Shown: positions 50,125 through 59,729 of the stretch, piece by piece | Layout: each line of letters opens with the position of its first letter | How positions within the stretch are numbered: position 1 is the first letter of the stretch | Notes under the pieces: generated by a model | What the model was told of the DNA's origin: nothing | Databases searched by the model: none | Seen by the model: only the letters and a program-made list of their open reading frames with translations | Source of the DNA: Pycnococcus provasolii | Lineage: Eukaryota; Chlorophyta; Pseudoscourfieldiophyceae; Pseudoscourfieldiales | Direction of reading: 5' to 3' | Assembly: GCA_049487715.1 (NCBI GenBank) | Contig: CP150554.1 | Coordinates: forward strand, 372,001-436,000 | DNA: 64,000 bases | Translations under genes and position numbers: made by a program

Positions 50125-50448
50125 ATGGCGTCAATGTCGGAAGCTGGCAAGCACACGATCCTGCTCATGCAACCCACCGCCAACAAGGCGTCGCGCACGT
50201 TCATGGACTACGAAACGGTCGCCGCGTGCATGGACGGAGTCTGCGGCATGTTCGAACGCGAACTCAAACGACTCAACCCGCAACTCAGGAACATCACATA
50301 CGACATCTCCGATCTGTACAGGTACATAGACAACCTCGCGGACCTCTCAGCCTTGGTCTACAGCCCGCAAATCAACGCATACCAGCCGTGCAACAGGCAG
50401 TGGATCAAGCAGCGAGCGTTCCAACACCTCAAGCGCCTCGCGTCATAA
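50125..50448 (+). CDS. ERH: Enhancer of rudimentary homolog (ERH)
   Basis: 107 residues, near the usual 104. Small conserved homodimer that partners RNA-binding proteins in mRNA processing and RNA elimination. KHTILLMQPTANKASRTFMD, YETVAACMDGVCGMFE, NITYDISDLYRYIDNLADLS and LVYSPQINAYQPCNRQWIKQ follow the family from end to end. Start: MASMSEAGKHTILL at 50125; the open frame further upstream overlaps the ABHD11-like gene on the other strand and is not part of the protein. Confidence 0.96.
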   Translation: MASMSEAGKHTILLMQPTANKASRTFMDYETVAACMDGVCGMFERELKRLNPQLRNITYDISDLYRYIDNLADLSALVYSPQINAYQPCNRQWIKQRAFQHLKRLAS

Positions 50449-50594
50449 TGACTCGTGCCAAGCGCTCTACTCTGCTCTCTTGCAGTTACGGTGACATCTG
50501 AAGTTGTGTAGCGACTTGGCTCGACCTTTTTTCTCTTTATGTCTTTTTTTCTTCGAGAATAGTACCTTTCAAAGTCTGTGTCCGTTACAACACG

Positions 50595-52313
50595 TCACTT
50601 CAGCTCGTCGGAGTGCTCTGGCTTTGCAGACTTCTCAAGCTCCTCATGTTCCTCCTTTGCACGGGCGACTAAACTGTTCGTGCACATCATGGGTGTCTCG
50701 ACGACGCTCGTGTACTCGCAGACGCTCGGCTCGTCGACTGACGTCATGCGATCCGTAGAACCACACACCAACGTCGCCGTCATGCTCCGCTCGGGGCCGT
50801 TCCAGCACTTGGCGCCACCCGTGAACTTCATGGTCGCCGACGCACCATCCTCGGCGTACGAAACTTCCGCAAACTTGCCAAGGCTCAGGCTGTCCTGCTC
50901 AGACCTGTCGAACGGGCATACGCGGTATTTGTAGCTTGCGCCACCCTTCGTCTGGGCATCCGACTCAACGCAGCGGCCCACCATGCTCACGAGCGCGTCG
51001 TCTTCGCCGTAATTATATTCAAGCTTCTTGTTCAGCTGCTCCTTCTTATCATGAAGCGACTGAACGTCTCGTTCGGCGGTGGTCAGCTCTGTGTTCAGGC
51101 GCACCGACTCCTTCTGCTGTTCGCCCGCCGGCGCATTCTCGTCGAGCTCGCCATTTTCACGCAGAAGCTTATCACCCTCGTCTTCTACAGCCGCGGCAGC
51201 GGCGTCGGCATCTCCAGCAGCCTCGGACGAGCGCGTCCACTGACGTGCGATGCGCTGACCACGTTCCGCCTCCGTCTCCTCGCGCTGTTCCGTCTCCTGC
51301 GCTACCGCCGCCGTTGTCTCCGTGGTTGCGTCAGCTGGCGGCGGCGTTGCCGCGCCCGTCGCGCCTCCTCCCTGCTCCTGCTTCTCCTCCGCTGGAGCCT
51401 CCGCCTGTGCCAGGCAGTGCTGCTTGCGCTCTTCCCCTCCCTCCTCGCACCACTTGAGATACTGATCCGCAGACATGTCCTCGTTCGCCATCTTTTCGGC
51501 TGCTCGTCGCAGCGCGGCTGATTCGTCCTGCAGCTTTCTCGCCGCCTCCGCCTCCGCCTCAACCTTCTCCGCCGCTTCCTTGCGCGCTCGCAGGTCGGCA
51601 ACAATCTTATGCTTCTCAGCTTCCTGCGTCTGTATCGTGCTGATCTCAGCCTTCCACCCGTTTTTCGTCTGCAGGACGGAAGCAAGCGCGCCAAGCCTTG
51701 CGGCGTTGCCCGCGGCGTACCTCGCCGCCTTATCGGCCACTTCCTTCCTGAAGCTTGCCCCCGCTTCCGCACACGTGTTTGGGCACAGCGTCGGGTGTTG
51801 CCACTCGTCGCTTCCGTCACAGCAGTCGCAGACGAGGTCGTTGACGCGGCTTTTGAAGATCTTCGCGCTGTGGTATCCTCTGTTTCTGCAGAAGAATGTG
51901 CCTTTGGTGCACGCCGACGTTCCTGGTTCGTCTGAGCCGTCGAGGCAGTCACAGAAGTCGTCGTTGATTCGTGAGTACGGGATAGTCTTCACTGACACGT
52001 GTTCATCGCACGACAGCTTGTCTGACTTGCGCGCGGCATCGTATAGGGCACTTATAGAAGGTGAGGACGAGTCCATCCCACGCGGAAGCTGTGAAGAAGC
52101 TGATGAAGAAGCAGAAACATGAGTTGGATGAGACAGATCTTCTGCCCCTGGGGATGATCCGAAGGAGATGACAGAAAAAGAGAGAAAACCAATAAACCAA
52201 ATAAGAGAGACACACAACCACGTTGTTGTCTTGAAGAACAGTGAAACCGGGATCCCAGCTGAAACCCTCGCTGAAACCGACCCGAGAATGAATGCGACGA
52301 CGACGACATGCAC
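50595..52313 (-). CDS. PRKCSH: Glucosidase II beta subunit (PRKCSH/GTB1); start uncertain
   Basis: Regulatory subunit of ER glucosidase II, which trims glucose from N-glycans. Two LDL-receptor class A-like modules: DDFCDCLDGSDEPGTSAC and NDLVCDCCDGSDEW (about residues 115-165). A long coiled coil with Glu/Ala-rich segments follows. The C-terminal MRH domain (about 450-560) has YKYRVCPFDRSEQDSLSLG, CWNGPERSMTATLVCG and CEYTS. The last residues are HSDELK, not a clean HDEL. A hydrophobic signal-type segment (WLCVSLIWFIGFLSFSVISF) lies near residue 40, but the frame starts with GTG 52313. An ATG in another frame at 52327 hints at a small frame break or intron in the first 80 bases. Confidence 0.9.
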   Translation of the reverse strand: MHVVVVAFILGSVSARVSAGIPVSLFFKTTTWLCVSLIWFIGFLSFSVISFGSSPGAEDLSHPTHVSASSSASSQLPRGMDSSSPSISALYDAARKSDKLSCDEHVSVKTIPYSRINDDFCDCLDGSDEPGTSACTKGTFFCRNRGYHSAKIFKSRVNDLVCDCCDGSDEWQHPTLCPNTCAEAGASFRKEVADKAARYAAGNAARLGALASVLQTKNGWKAEISTIQTQEAEKHKIVADLRARKEAAEKVEAEAEAARKLQDESAALRRAAEKMANEDMSADQYLKWCEEGGEERKQHCLAQAEAPAEEKQEQGGGATGAATPPPADATTETTAAVAQETEQREETEAERGQRIARQWTRSSEAAGDADAAAAAVEDEGDKLLRENGELDENAPAGEQQKESVRLNTELTTAERDVQSLHDKKEQLNKKLEYNYGEDDALVSMVGRCVESDAQTKGGASYKYRVCPFDRSEQDSLSLGKFAEVSYAEDGASATMKFTGGAKCWNGPERSMTATLVCGSTDRMTSVDEPSVCEYTSVVETPMMCTNSLVARAKEEHEELEKSAKPEHSDELK

Positions 52314-52478
52314 ACGCGCGTCAACATGGAAGCCAAGTACTTGCTGCTCAAAGGTTCATGAAGTGAGAAAACGCGACGCGATCGGTAGAGAGGGAAAAAC
52401 AACCAGAACAGAATAAAGGGCGACGCGATCGGTACAATAAAGGGCAGGCGGGAGCCCCTATAAAACCCTAACCGAATG

Positions 52479-52511
52479 CCCTAACCCTAACCCTAACCCT
52501 AACCCTAACCC
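52479..52511 (-). repeat. Interstitial telomeric repeat upstream of 52674 gene
   Basis: Five CCCTAA units plus CCC on the + strand, with a further ACCCTAAC at 52465-52472. The preceding sequence CCCTATAAAACCC (52457-52469) contains a TATA-like element. It lies in the divergent region 52314-52673; no other feature is seen there. Confidence 0.92.
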
Positions 52512-52673
52512 GAATGCCCTACCACCTCGTTGTCCCGACTGTTCTCTGCTATCGTAGGTTGTGTCGTAAATTTGTCGTCCCGTCGCTCTCCGAGTCCCCG
52601 AAGACGAATTTGTCTCGTTCATTCTCCAGCCAGCTGTCACTTCGAAGCTCCTAGGTGTACTGTACTGTGTATT

Positions 52674-53186
52674 ATGGCGTGCGCACTCCCGCAGTCGCGC
52701 TACGACTCCAGTGACGCGTTCGCGTTCGCCGTCTACCACTTACATGTCGGAGGTTCCACGAGACAGAAACACCCGGGGCACCCGAACCCGTTCATCGTCA
52801 GAAACAGCCACTTCCCAGGACCGCACGGAATACCCGACTTCCCACCGCCGCTCGATGACAAAATTAGCAGGAAGTTTGCAAGGGACCAAAGGGGAGAGGC
52901 GCAACTCTGGGGACTCATGGCGCCTGGAACGAAGGCACAGGCGCGCTCGCAGGGCGAACGCCGTGCGCGCGTCGGGGCGCAACTGAGACAAGCGCTCATG
53001 GAGTGCGAGGTGCTCGCTGTCGAACAGAAAAGCGTGACGGCTCATTTGGCGGAAGAACTCACTGCTCTGCGCAGACGAAACGACGCGCTCGAGCGCGAGC
53101 TCAACCGCAGAGTAAAGATGGAGACAGAAGCAGCGGCGACAAGACAGCAGCAAAAACCAAACCCGGCGGAAAGCGCTTCAAGCTGA
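52674..53186 (+). CDS. Unknown 170-residue coiled-coil protein
   Basis: ATG 52674 opens MACALPQSRYDSSDAFAFAV. The N-terminal half has an unusual Pro/His/Gly-rich patch (RQKHPGHPNPFIVRNSHFPG, PHGIPDFPPPLDD). The C-terminal half is a predicted coiled coil (LRQALMECEVLAVEQKS, ELTALRRRNDALERELNRR). I recognise no family. The organised amino-acid pattern and position between a promoter-type region and a tight convergent 3' end (37 bases to the next stop) support a real gene. Confidence 0.65.
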   Translation: MACALPQSRYDSSDAFAFAVYHLHVGGSTRQKHPGHPNPFIVRNSHFPGPHGIPDFPPPLDDKISRKFARDQRGEAQLWGLMAPGTKAQARSQGERRARVGAQLRQALMECEVLAVEQKSVTAHLAEELTALRRRNDALERELNRRVKMETEAAATRQQQKPNPAESASS

Positions 53187-53222
53187 TGTTTAAGTTTTAC
53201 ATAAAGTCGACTTTCAATACAC

Positions 53223-54497
53223 TTACTTTGACGACGCGTTGTCCTTGCTGCTCTCAGAAAATTGCCTTAGCAACGGAATGCAGCGCTCCCAAACGTCCGT
53301 AGGTAGGCGCTCCTGCAACGCGTCGCGAACCTCTTGCGCCCTGTACCGCGCGGAGAAGTGAGTCAAAACGAGGTGGCGACACTTTGTGAAGCACTCACGA
53401 TGTGCCACGATGTCCTGGTACGTCATGTGACCAAAAGCGAGCGCATCTGCGCGCTTCACGCTTTCGTCGACAAACGTGCACTCGCAGAGGAAGGCGTCTG
53501 CCATTAGAGCATCACGAAGCGTCTGCACGGCGCGCGTGTCGTGTCGATCGCTCGGCGACGCAGTCTCTCCGTCAACGTCGTCGCGATAGTGTCTGTGGGA
53601 TGCGACGTCGTCCTCGTCGCCGTCGCCGATGTCGCTTATGTCGCCCACGATTGGCTGAAGGAAGCGCACGTCGGTATCACCCGTGAAGCTAACAAGCGGG
53701 ACCTCGTAAGCCTCGTTCACCTTCACGCCGCTCCTTGCACGCGCGGCAATATCCTTCTGGTCAAGGCCTCGAAACTCCTCCTTGAGTTTGCTCTTGCTGC
53801 GGTAAACGACGTACCCTTGGCTGACGACGGGGTGACTTGTGAAGAATGCTCGCACGATCAGTCCGTTGGAAAGCCTCACGCCTTCCGCGGATGTCGGGCT
53901 GAGTTCGACAAGTGTCGCCTCCATTTGGCACCCATCGAGTGCCGACACGGCGTCCATGGCGGCGCGTATTTTCGTGCTCGTTCCCGGCGGAACGACAACC
54001 GTCGGCGGTTCAAGGCCGAGCATGCCCCTGCTTGCAACGTATGCAAAGATTCCACCCACGTGGTCGAGGTGCGTGTGCGTGAGCAGCAGGTTGTTGGCGG
54101 CAATCGCCTTTTGAGGACATCTTCCGATGTCGAAGCACAGTTTCAGACTGGGAAACATGTGGCACGTTTCGAATCCGCCGACGCTGATGGCTTCGTACTT
54201 GTGTCCCGCCAACATGGCTGGTTGGTTCCCCCGAGCGAGCTGGTCTGCGATATTTTCGTTGCTTTCAGGCAAGTTAGAAGGCGTCGTCATGTTGTTGTTT
54301 TTCCCTTGCCCCGTGGGGTGGTGATCCCTTGCGAGCGGAGCGTTGACAATTTTGGATGATGACGACGGTCGTTGTCTGCTACCACTACGAAAGAAAGACA
54401 ACGACGATGCGAGAAAAGATGACCTGTTTGTTCGTCTCGACGCTACGTAGCCGTGACTAAGTAGCACTGTGCGCGTGCCCAAGTGACAACGCAGCAT
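53223..54497 (-). CDS. tRNase Z, short form (plant TRZ1-like)
   Basis: 424 residues from ATG 54497. The first ~85 residues are Arg/Ser-rich (RTNRSSFLASSLSFFRSGSR) and suit an organelle presequence; ATG 54291 (MTTPSNLP) would give a cytosolic form. Metallo-beta-lactamase fold: LLTHTHLDHVGG (HxHxDH metal motif), VSFTGDTDVRFL with the second metal ligand, CECTFVDE and LVLTHFSARY. The acidic stretch after the GDTD motif is an insertion. Together with the long form at 40-43.5 kb this window holds both tRNase Z types, presumably for different compartments. Confidence 0.88.
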   Translation of the reverse strand: MLRCHLGTRTVLLSHGYVASRRTNRSSFLASSLSFFRSGSRQRPSSSSKIVNAPLARDHHPTGQGKNNNMTTPSNLPESNENIADQLARGNQPAMLAGHKYEAISVGGFETCHMFPSLKLCFDIGRCPQKAIAANNLLLTHTHLDHVGGIFAYVASRGMLGLEPPTVVVPPGTSTKIRAAMDAVSALDGCQMEATLVELSPTSAEGVRLSNGLIVRAFFTSHPVVSQGYVVYRSKSKLKEEFRGLDQKDIAARARSGVKVNEAYEVPLVSFTGDTDVRFLQPIVGDISDIGDGDEDDVASHRHYRDDVDGETASPSDRHDTRAVQTLRDALMADAFLCECTFVDESVKRADALAFGHMTYQDIVAHRECFTKCRHLVLTHFSARYRAQEVRDALQERLPTDVWERCIPLLRQFSESSKDNASSK

Positions 54498-55178
54498 GCA
54501 CGACCACCACCACCACCAACAAAATGACACTACAGTAAACGTGATGAGACAGAGTCAAAAAAGAACCCAACCCCGAAATAAATCACAGACCATCACAAAC
54601 CCCTGTACAGAGGAAGAGGAAGGCCTCAAGGGAAGGGAAGGTCGGAGAGGAGAGAAAAGAAAAGGAGAGGGAAAATGATACCTCGGCCTCGGGGGATCCA
54701 CCTTTGGTTGGCGGTGGGGAGGGGTGCCCTACAGTATTATTTCTTTCCCACCTTCTTTTCCCACCTTCTTTTCACCAGTTTTTGAGTTTCCCACCGCAAA
54801 GGCAAAAGCCCGCCTGCCCGAGCCGGCGAGCCCTGAGATGTCAAAACCCTAAGTACCCGGTAGTACCCAAGGGCATATTAATCCGGATTAATATGCCCTT
54901 GCGGTACCCTCAAGAGGCTCCCTCAGAGGTGGGATCCCCCGTGTGCGCCTGTGCGTGTGCGGTGCGTTTGGCGCGGCGTTTCTCCGGAGTTCTCAGGGAG
55001 TGAGTTTTTGCGCGCTTCTCCGGGCACTCTCGGGGCATTCTCGAGAGGTTCTCGGCTCATCTTGTTTAGAGAGAGAGAGATCTCGTTGAGGCTCGAAATC
55101 ATAAAGAATAACGTTTGTGGTTCTTTGTGGTTCTTTTTCTTTCTTAAGAGAGGTTTTGGTGGGCTGTTGTGATTTGAT
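54498..55178. other. Divergent region tRNase Z (short) / SEC24
   Basis: No gene is supported. Contains the 34-bp palindrome (annotated), a telomere-like ACCCTAAGTACCCGGTAGTACCC just before it, purine-rich GGAAGGGAAGG tracts at 54620-54672, and a probable SEC24 leader. Confidence 0.6.
54868..54901. repeat. 34-bp perfect palindrome
   Basis: CAAGGGCATATTAATCC followed immediately by its exact reverse complement GGATTAATATGCCCTTG, with no spacer. It lies 278 bases upstream of the SEC24 ATG. Confidence 0.97.
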
Positions 55179-58100
55179 ATGCAACCTCCGCCACCACCGC
55201 CTGGGATGGGCATGGGGCAGCAACCTGGTCCTCCAGGAGCCATGGGGCAACCAGGCATGATGGTGCCGCCCATGCAGCCTGGCGCGATGATGATGCCAGG
55301 ACAACAACCGCCACCACCTGGACCACCGCCGGGAGCGGGCATGATGCCGCCACCACCCATGCAGCAGCAGCAGCCTGGCATGATGCAGCCAGGCGCCATG
55401 CCGCCGCCGCCGATGGCGACGAGGCCGCCCGGACCGCCGGGCATGGCGCCACCTCCGATTCCTGGACAACAGCCGCCACCGCCACCGCCGGGAGGCATGA
55501 TGGCGCCGCCGCAGATGCCCACGCAGCCGGGCATGGCGCCACCGCCGCCGGGAGGCATGATGGCGCCACCACCGCCAGGACCGCCGGGGATGCCTATGCA
55601 GCCGGGCATGGCGCCACCGCCGCCGGGAGCGGGCATGGCGCCCCCACCGCCAGGACCGCCGTCCGCCCAAATGCAGCAGATGTCCGCGCCGCCGCCGCCT
55701 CCCGGCCCTCAGGGACTTGCGGGACCGCCCGCGTTTGGAACAGCCACCGCCGCGGCAGCGGCTCCGCCGGCGATGCCGGGACAAATACAAGGGCAGGCGG
55801 CACAGCAGCAGGTTCTCGACCAGTTCGAGTCGCTGTCCATCGGCGGGCCTGGGTCCACCTCGACGATGCCGCCGCGGCCAGGTGCCGCACCCATGACGGG
55901 CCCGGGATCGGCGCCAGACGGAACGGGCTTGGACCCCGCGACGTTGCCACGACCAGCGCCTGACCCAAATCCGCCGCTTGCCGCGCCGGTGGTGCTCGAG
56001 GGATCGTGCAGCCCGAAGGTGATGCGCATCACGTGCGGCGCCATTCCCTCGTCACCAAACATGGTGCCGCGATACGGTCTCCCGCTCGGCATGGTCGTGC
56101 AGCCGCTCGGCGACACAGGCAACGGCGACGTGCCCGTCGTCACATTCGGCGCCAGCGGCATTGTGCGATGCCGGCGATGCCGCACGTACATCAACCCGTT
56201 CGCCGTGTTTTGCGACGGCGGACGGCGGTGGCGATGCAACAACTGCCTTCTGCTGAACGACGTTCCTGTTGATTACTACTGCGCGCTTGACGCGAATGGT
56301 CAGCGAAGGGACAAGTTCGAGCGCCCGGAGCTGTGCCAGGGAACGGTGGAGTACGTGGCGACGGCAGAGTACATGACGCGCGCGCCGATGCCGCCCGCGT
56401 ACGTGTTCGTGATCGACGTCAGCCTGTCGGCGTGCTCGAGCGGGCTCGTGGAGTCAGCTTCGCGCAGCATTCGCGACGCGATCGACGAGCTCGCAGCCTC
56501 GGGCGACGGTCGCGTGATGGTTGGCATCCTGACGTACGCCGCGGACCTGCACTACTACCCGCTTCGGGGCAAGAGCGGCACTCCGACGATGTGCGTTGTC
56601 ACGGACACCGCCGACCCGTTCCTGCCGCAGCCGGACGACCTGCTCGTGAATCTCAGCGACAACAAGGAGCTGGTCATGGGCCTTCTGGATGCGCTGCCCG
56701 CGATGCACGGTGCGGGGAATACCGACGCACAGCCGAACCAGCGCGATCTGCAGTGCGCGTTCGGCCCCGCGATGCAGGCGGCTTTCCTCACTGCCAGCCA
56801 CGTCGGAGGTAAGGTGTGCACGTTCGTGTCGAACATGCCCAGCGTCGGCGCGGGCAAGGTGACGCCTCGCGACCAAGCGGGTGCGTACGGCACGGACAAG
56901 GAGCACCTTCCTCGATGCCCGGGCGACAGCTGGTACAAGAAGATGGCGGCGGAGTTCAGCCGCACGCAGATGGGCGTGGACCTGTACTGCTGCCCCTCGC
57001 ACGGCGCTTCCGTCGACGTCGCGAGCCTTTCGACGCTGAGCAGGTACACGGGTGGAACTCTCTGCCACTACGCGTCGTTCCGCGCCGACGTTCACGGCGA
57101 GTCGCTGCGGCACGACATCCACCACAACCTGAAGCGCTACACGGCGTGGGAGGGCGTGATGCGCATCCGCTCGAGCCGAGGACTTCGCATCAGCGCATTC
57201 CACGGCCACTTCTTCGTGCGATCGACGGACCTGCTCGCGCTCCCGTCGTGCGACGCGGACAAGGGCTACGCCGTGCAGATTTCGCACGACGAGGGCGCGC
57301 TGACCAACTCGCAGGCGTCTTTCCAGTGCGCGCTGCTGTACACGAACAACATGGGCGAGCGGCGCATCCGCGTGCACACGCTCGGCGTTCCCGTCGTCTC
57401 CGACATGGCGTCGATGTACAAGTACGCCGACGCGGCGGCGAGCATGTCGCTTGTCGCGCGCCTGTGCGCGGAGAAGGCGCTGATGGGCACGCTGGAGGAG
57501 TGCCGCCAGCTCGCGAGCCGCCGTCTCGTCGACTGCCTGCGCGAGTACCGGCACATGCACGCGGCTCAGCTGAGGGCGAGCAACCAGCTCGTGTTCCCCA
57601 GCAGCCTGAAGTTTGCTCCGGTCATGAGCCTGTCTCTGACGAAGAGCGAGATGCTCAGAGGCGGCATGCGCGACGTCGACGTCGAGCGTCGCTGCGCGGC
57701 GCTGTACGCGATGAGTTCGCTTGGCGTCGAGGATACGATGCGCATGATCTACCCGCCCATCTACGCGCTGCACGAGCCCCTTCCGGACAGCGTGGAGACG
57801 CAGGGATGGCCTCGCACGGTGCCCGCGACGGCGATGTGCTTCGACTCGCGTGGCATCTACCTGTGCGACGGCGCTCTCGGCCACAACTTGGTGATTTGGG
57901 TGGGCAGCGCCGCACCTCCAGCGGCTGTGCAGGAGCTGTGTGCGCAGGCTGGACCTGACGCAACGTCGCTCGCGTATTTGGAGGGTGCAGCTACGGGAAC
58001 GGACACGGCGAAGAAGGTGCACGGCATGGTGGAGGCTGTTCGGAGTCGAAGCCGGCGTCGGCCACCGGTGCTGGTGGTTGTGCAGGGCACGGTTGCAGAG

Positions 58101-58277
58101 GCGAGCGTGATGAAGGGCTTCTGGATTGAGGACAGGTTGCTGAGCGAAGGTACGGGCAACGCGAACGCGCCACCTGGCAGCGGCGCGTCGATCGGCGCGA
58201 CGTACGCCGAGTACCTTGCGCAGCTGTACCGTCAGACGATGCAGAAGCCCGCATCTAGTGCCGGCGGCGGGCACTGA
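55179..58277 (+). CDS. SEC24: SEC24, COPII coat cargo adaptor
   Basis: 1032 residues; with SEC23 it selects cargo at ER exit sites. The first ~280 residues are Pro/Gly/Met/Gln-rich and disordered, the common SEC24 N-terminus. The zinc-finger domain has VRCRRCRTYINPFAVF...RRWRCNNC. The trunk (vWA-like) domain has AYVFVIDVSLSACSSGLVES. The beta-sandwich and helical parts follow (RYTGGTLCHYASFRADVHGE, LFCEKAL-type region VARLCAEKALMGTLEECRQL), then a gelsolin-like end (GIYLCDGALGHNLVIWVG). ATG 55179 is the first in frame. A long open frame on the opposite strand is a codon-bias shadow. Confidence 0.96.
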   Translation: MQPPPPPPGMGMGQQPGPPGAMGQPGMMVPPMQPGAMMMPGQQPPPPGPPPGAGMMPPPPMQQQQPGMMQPGAMPPPPMATRPPGPPGMAPPPIPGQQPPPPPPGGMMAPPQMPTQPGMAPPPPGGMMAPPPPGPPGMPMQPGMAPPPPGAGMAPPPPGPPSAQMQQMSAPPPPPGPQGLAGPPAFGTATAAAAAPPAMPGQIQGQAAQQQVLDQFESLSIGGPGSTSTMPPRPGAAPMTGPGSAPDGTGLDPATLPRPAPDPNPPLAAPVVLEGSCSPKVMRITCGAIPSSPNMVPRYGLPLGMVVQPLGDTGNGDVPVVTFGASGIVRCRRCRTYINPFAVFCDGGRRWRCNNCLLLNDVPVDYYCALDANGQRRDKFERPELCQGTVEYVATAEYMTRAPMPPAYVFVIDVSLSACSSGLVESASRSIRDAIDELAASGDGRVMVGILTYAADLHYYPLRGKSGTPTMCVVTDTADPFLPQPDDLLVNLSDNKELVMGLLDALPAMHGAGNTDAQPNQRDLQCAFGPAMQAAFLTASHVGGKVCTFVSNMPSVGAGKVTPRDQAGAYGTDKEHLPRCPGDSWYKKMAAEFSRTQMGVDLYCCPSHGASVDVASLSTLSRYTGGTLCHYASFRADVHGESLRHDIHHNLKRYTAWEGVMRIRSSRGLRISAFHGHFFVRSTDLLALPSCDADKGYAVQISHDEGALTNSQASFQCALLYTNNMGERRIRVHTLGVPVVSDMASMYKYADAAASMSLVARLCAEKALMGTLEECRQLASRRLVDCLREYRHMHAAQLRASNQLVFPSSLKFAPVMSLSLTKSEMLRGGMRDVDVERRCAALYAMSSLGVEDTMRMIYPPIYALHEPLPDSVETQGWPRTVPATAMCFDSRGIYLCDGALGHNLVIWVGSAAPPAAVQELCAQAGPDATSLAYLEGAATGTDTAKKVHGMVEAVRSRSRRRPPVLVVVQGTVAEASVMKGFWIEDRLLSEGTGNANAPPGSGASIGATYAEYLAQLYRQTMQKPASSAGGGH

Positions 58278-58673
58278 GAGATCAAATGATTTCAATGAAA
58301 TGTAACGGGAAAAAGTTTGGCAAACAAAAACTAGTCGTTAAAACTTTTTTGGGTTTGAGTTTTCCAATAGAATTTGAAGAAGAAATTCAAAGCCCTTTCC
58401 CATTGCTCTTTTTTGCGATCAGATTTTTTCCCAGAAGACGTTGGTCGCTCACTCGCTCGAATCCTCGTAAAGGCCTTCCTCCGCACTTGCGTCCCTCCCC
58501 TCTCCCTTCTATGTACGTGATTTCACGCCCCACGCTCACGTGTGCCCCCCCCCCCCCCCCTCCCCCCTCCCGACCGAACCCTGCGACCAAATAAAAAAAA
58601 AAAACAATCATTTTCCGTGACTTCGGAGGACGGACAGCAAGCAAGCAAGCAAGCGAGCAAGCAAGCAATCAGC
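58278..58673. other. Intergenic region SEC24 to unknown gene
   Basis: No gene is seen. A C run of about 14 lies near 58546-58560, an A run at 58594-58602 and a GCAA tetranucleotide repeat at 58637-58668 just before the next ATG. Confidence 0.6.
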
Positions 58674-59729
58674 ATGGTGTCCAAGGTGATGTTGCGTGAT
58701 GTCACGACGTCAGCGTCAGGCTCGCCGCCGCGTGTGGAGGAGTCCGAGGTGACTGTGAAAAATGATGTCACACAACATGGACCTTCCCCTTCTTCTCAGA
58801 AATCGCAATCGCAGAAATCGCCCGTCAGCGTGCTCCCATCCGCCGATGATGCCTCGAAGAAGAATGACGACGACGCTGGCGACGCATGTGAGCAGCCTCT
58901 GCAGTGCACCTCGTCGCAAACGACCAGGCTGCAAAAGAGCAAATCTATGGTCTCCGCACTCGTGTCGCCTCGAGATCTGCTCGACGACGGGGCGGACGAT
59001 GCAACACTGCTTGCGAGAGAACTCGCAAGCGCGGGTTTGCACGCCATCGAGGAGGCGACGCGCATGCTGAAAAACAACAATTTTTCAGCACCAACCACAA
59101 GCACGCGAGAGCCGCTGACGGGCAGCGACATCGTGCCGCCGGACGTCGCCATCGCCATCTGGAACGCGGAAAGGATGGCACTGCTTCGCACGTCGTCGAA
59201 AAAGCACGTTCGAGATGGAAAGATGTTGAAGCGCTCGAACACATCATCTACGGTGGCGTCAGCTTCACGCATTCTCGCCGCGGCGGCTGAGCGGCTGAAC
59301 GACGGCAGTGACGAGAAAAGAAATGGTGGTGCTGCTGCTGCTGACATGCCGGTGAAGCGCAAGCGCTCGTCGTCGTCGTCGTCGCTGGAGAAGCTCGGCT
59401 ACAACAACAGCAACGCCGCGACGATGCGATTTACGCGCAAGACGAGCCGTCCGTACCGTATCCTGGATGACGACGTAGACGAGGATTGTGACAATAAAGT
59501 GAATCCAGCATCAATGCAGAAGACGACGACGACAACGACGACGACGCGTCTTCCAAGCCTCGAGGAGCACAACGAGGAAGAAGGGTTCTGTTTTCTCGGT
59601 GAAACGCGTTCGTTGCGTGCTCATGTCGTGACTGAGGTGACAGTTGCAAGGCAGGCTGAACGCGTGGTGTTTGAGAGTGCAACCAGGGCGTGGATGAAAA
59701 GTCGCAGCAGCAGCCGCAACAACTGTTGA
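58674..59729 (+). CDS. Unknown Ser/Thr-rich basic protein
   Basis: 351 residues from ATG 58674 (MVSKVMLRDVTTSASGSPPR). Rich in Ser, Thr, Lys and Asp, with low-complexity tracts (SSSSSSLEKLG, TTTTTTTR). Possible ordered parts are LARELASAGLHAIEEATRML (near residue 105) and DVAIAIWNAERMALLRTSSK (near 165), both helical. KRKRSSS near 230 could be a nuclear signal. The family is unknown and no function is assigned. Confidence 0.55.
   Translation: MVSKVMLRDVTTSASGSPPRVEESEVTVKNDVTQHGPSPSSQKSQSQKSPVSVLPSADDASKKNDDDAGDACEQPLQCTSSQTTRLQKSKSMVSALVSPRDLLDDGADDATLLARELASAGLHAIEEATRMLKNNNFSAPTTSTREPLTGSDIVPPDVAIAIWNAERMALLRTSSKKHVRDGKMLKRSNTSSTVASASRILAAAAERLNDGSDEKRNGGAAAADMPVKRKRSSSSSSLEKLGYNNSNAATMRFTRKTSRPYRILDDDVDEDCDNKVNPASMQKTTTTTTTTRLPSLEEHNEEEGFCFLGETRSLRAHVVTEVTVARQAERVVFESATRAWMKSRSSSRNNC

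Noticed and set aside
54923-55790. Gly-rich minus-strand frames opposite the start of SEC24
   Set aside because: Produced by reading the Pro/Gly/Met codons of SEC24 backwards.
56454-58295. 613-codon open frame on the minus strand opposite SEC24
   Set aside because: Arg/His/Val-rich mirror of a GC-biased gene; no domain, no promoter, fully inside SEC24.
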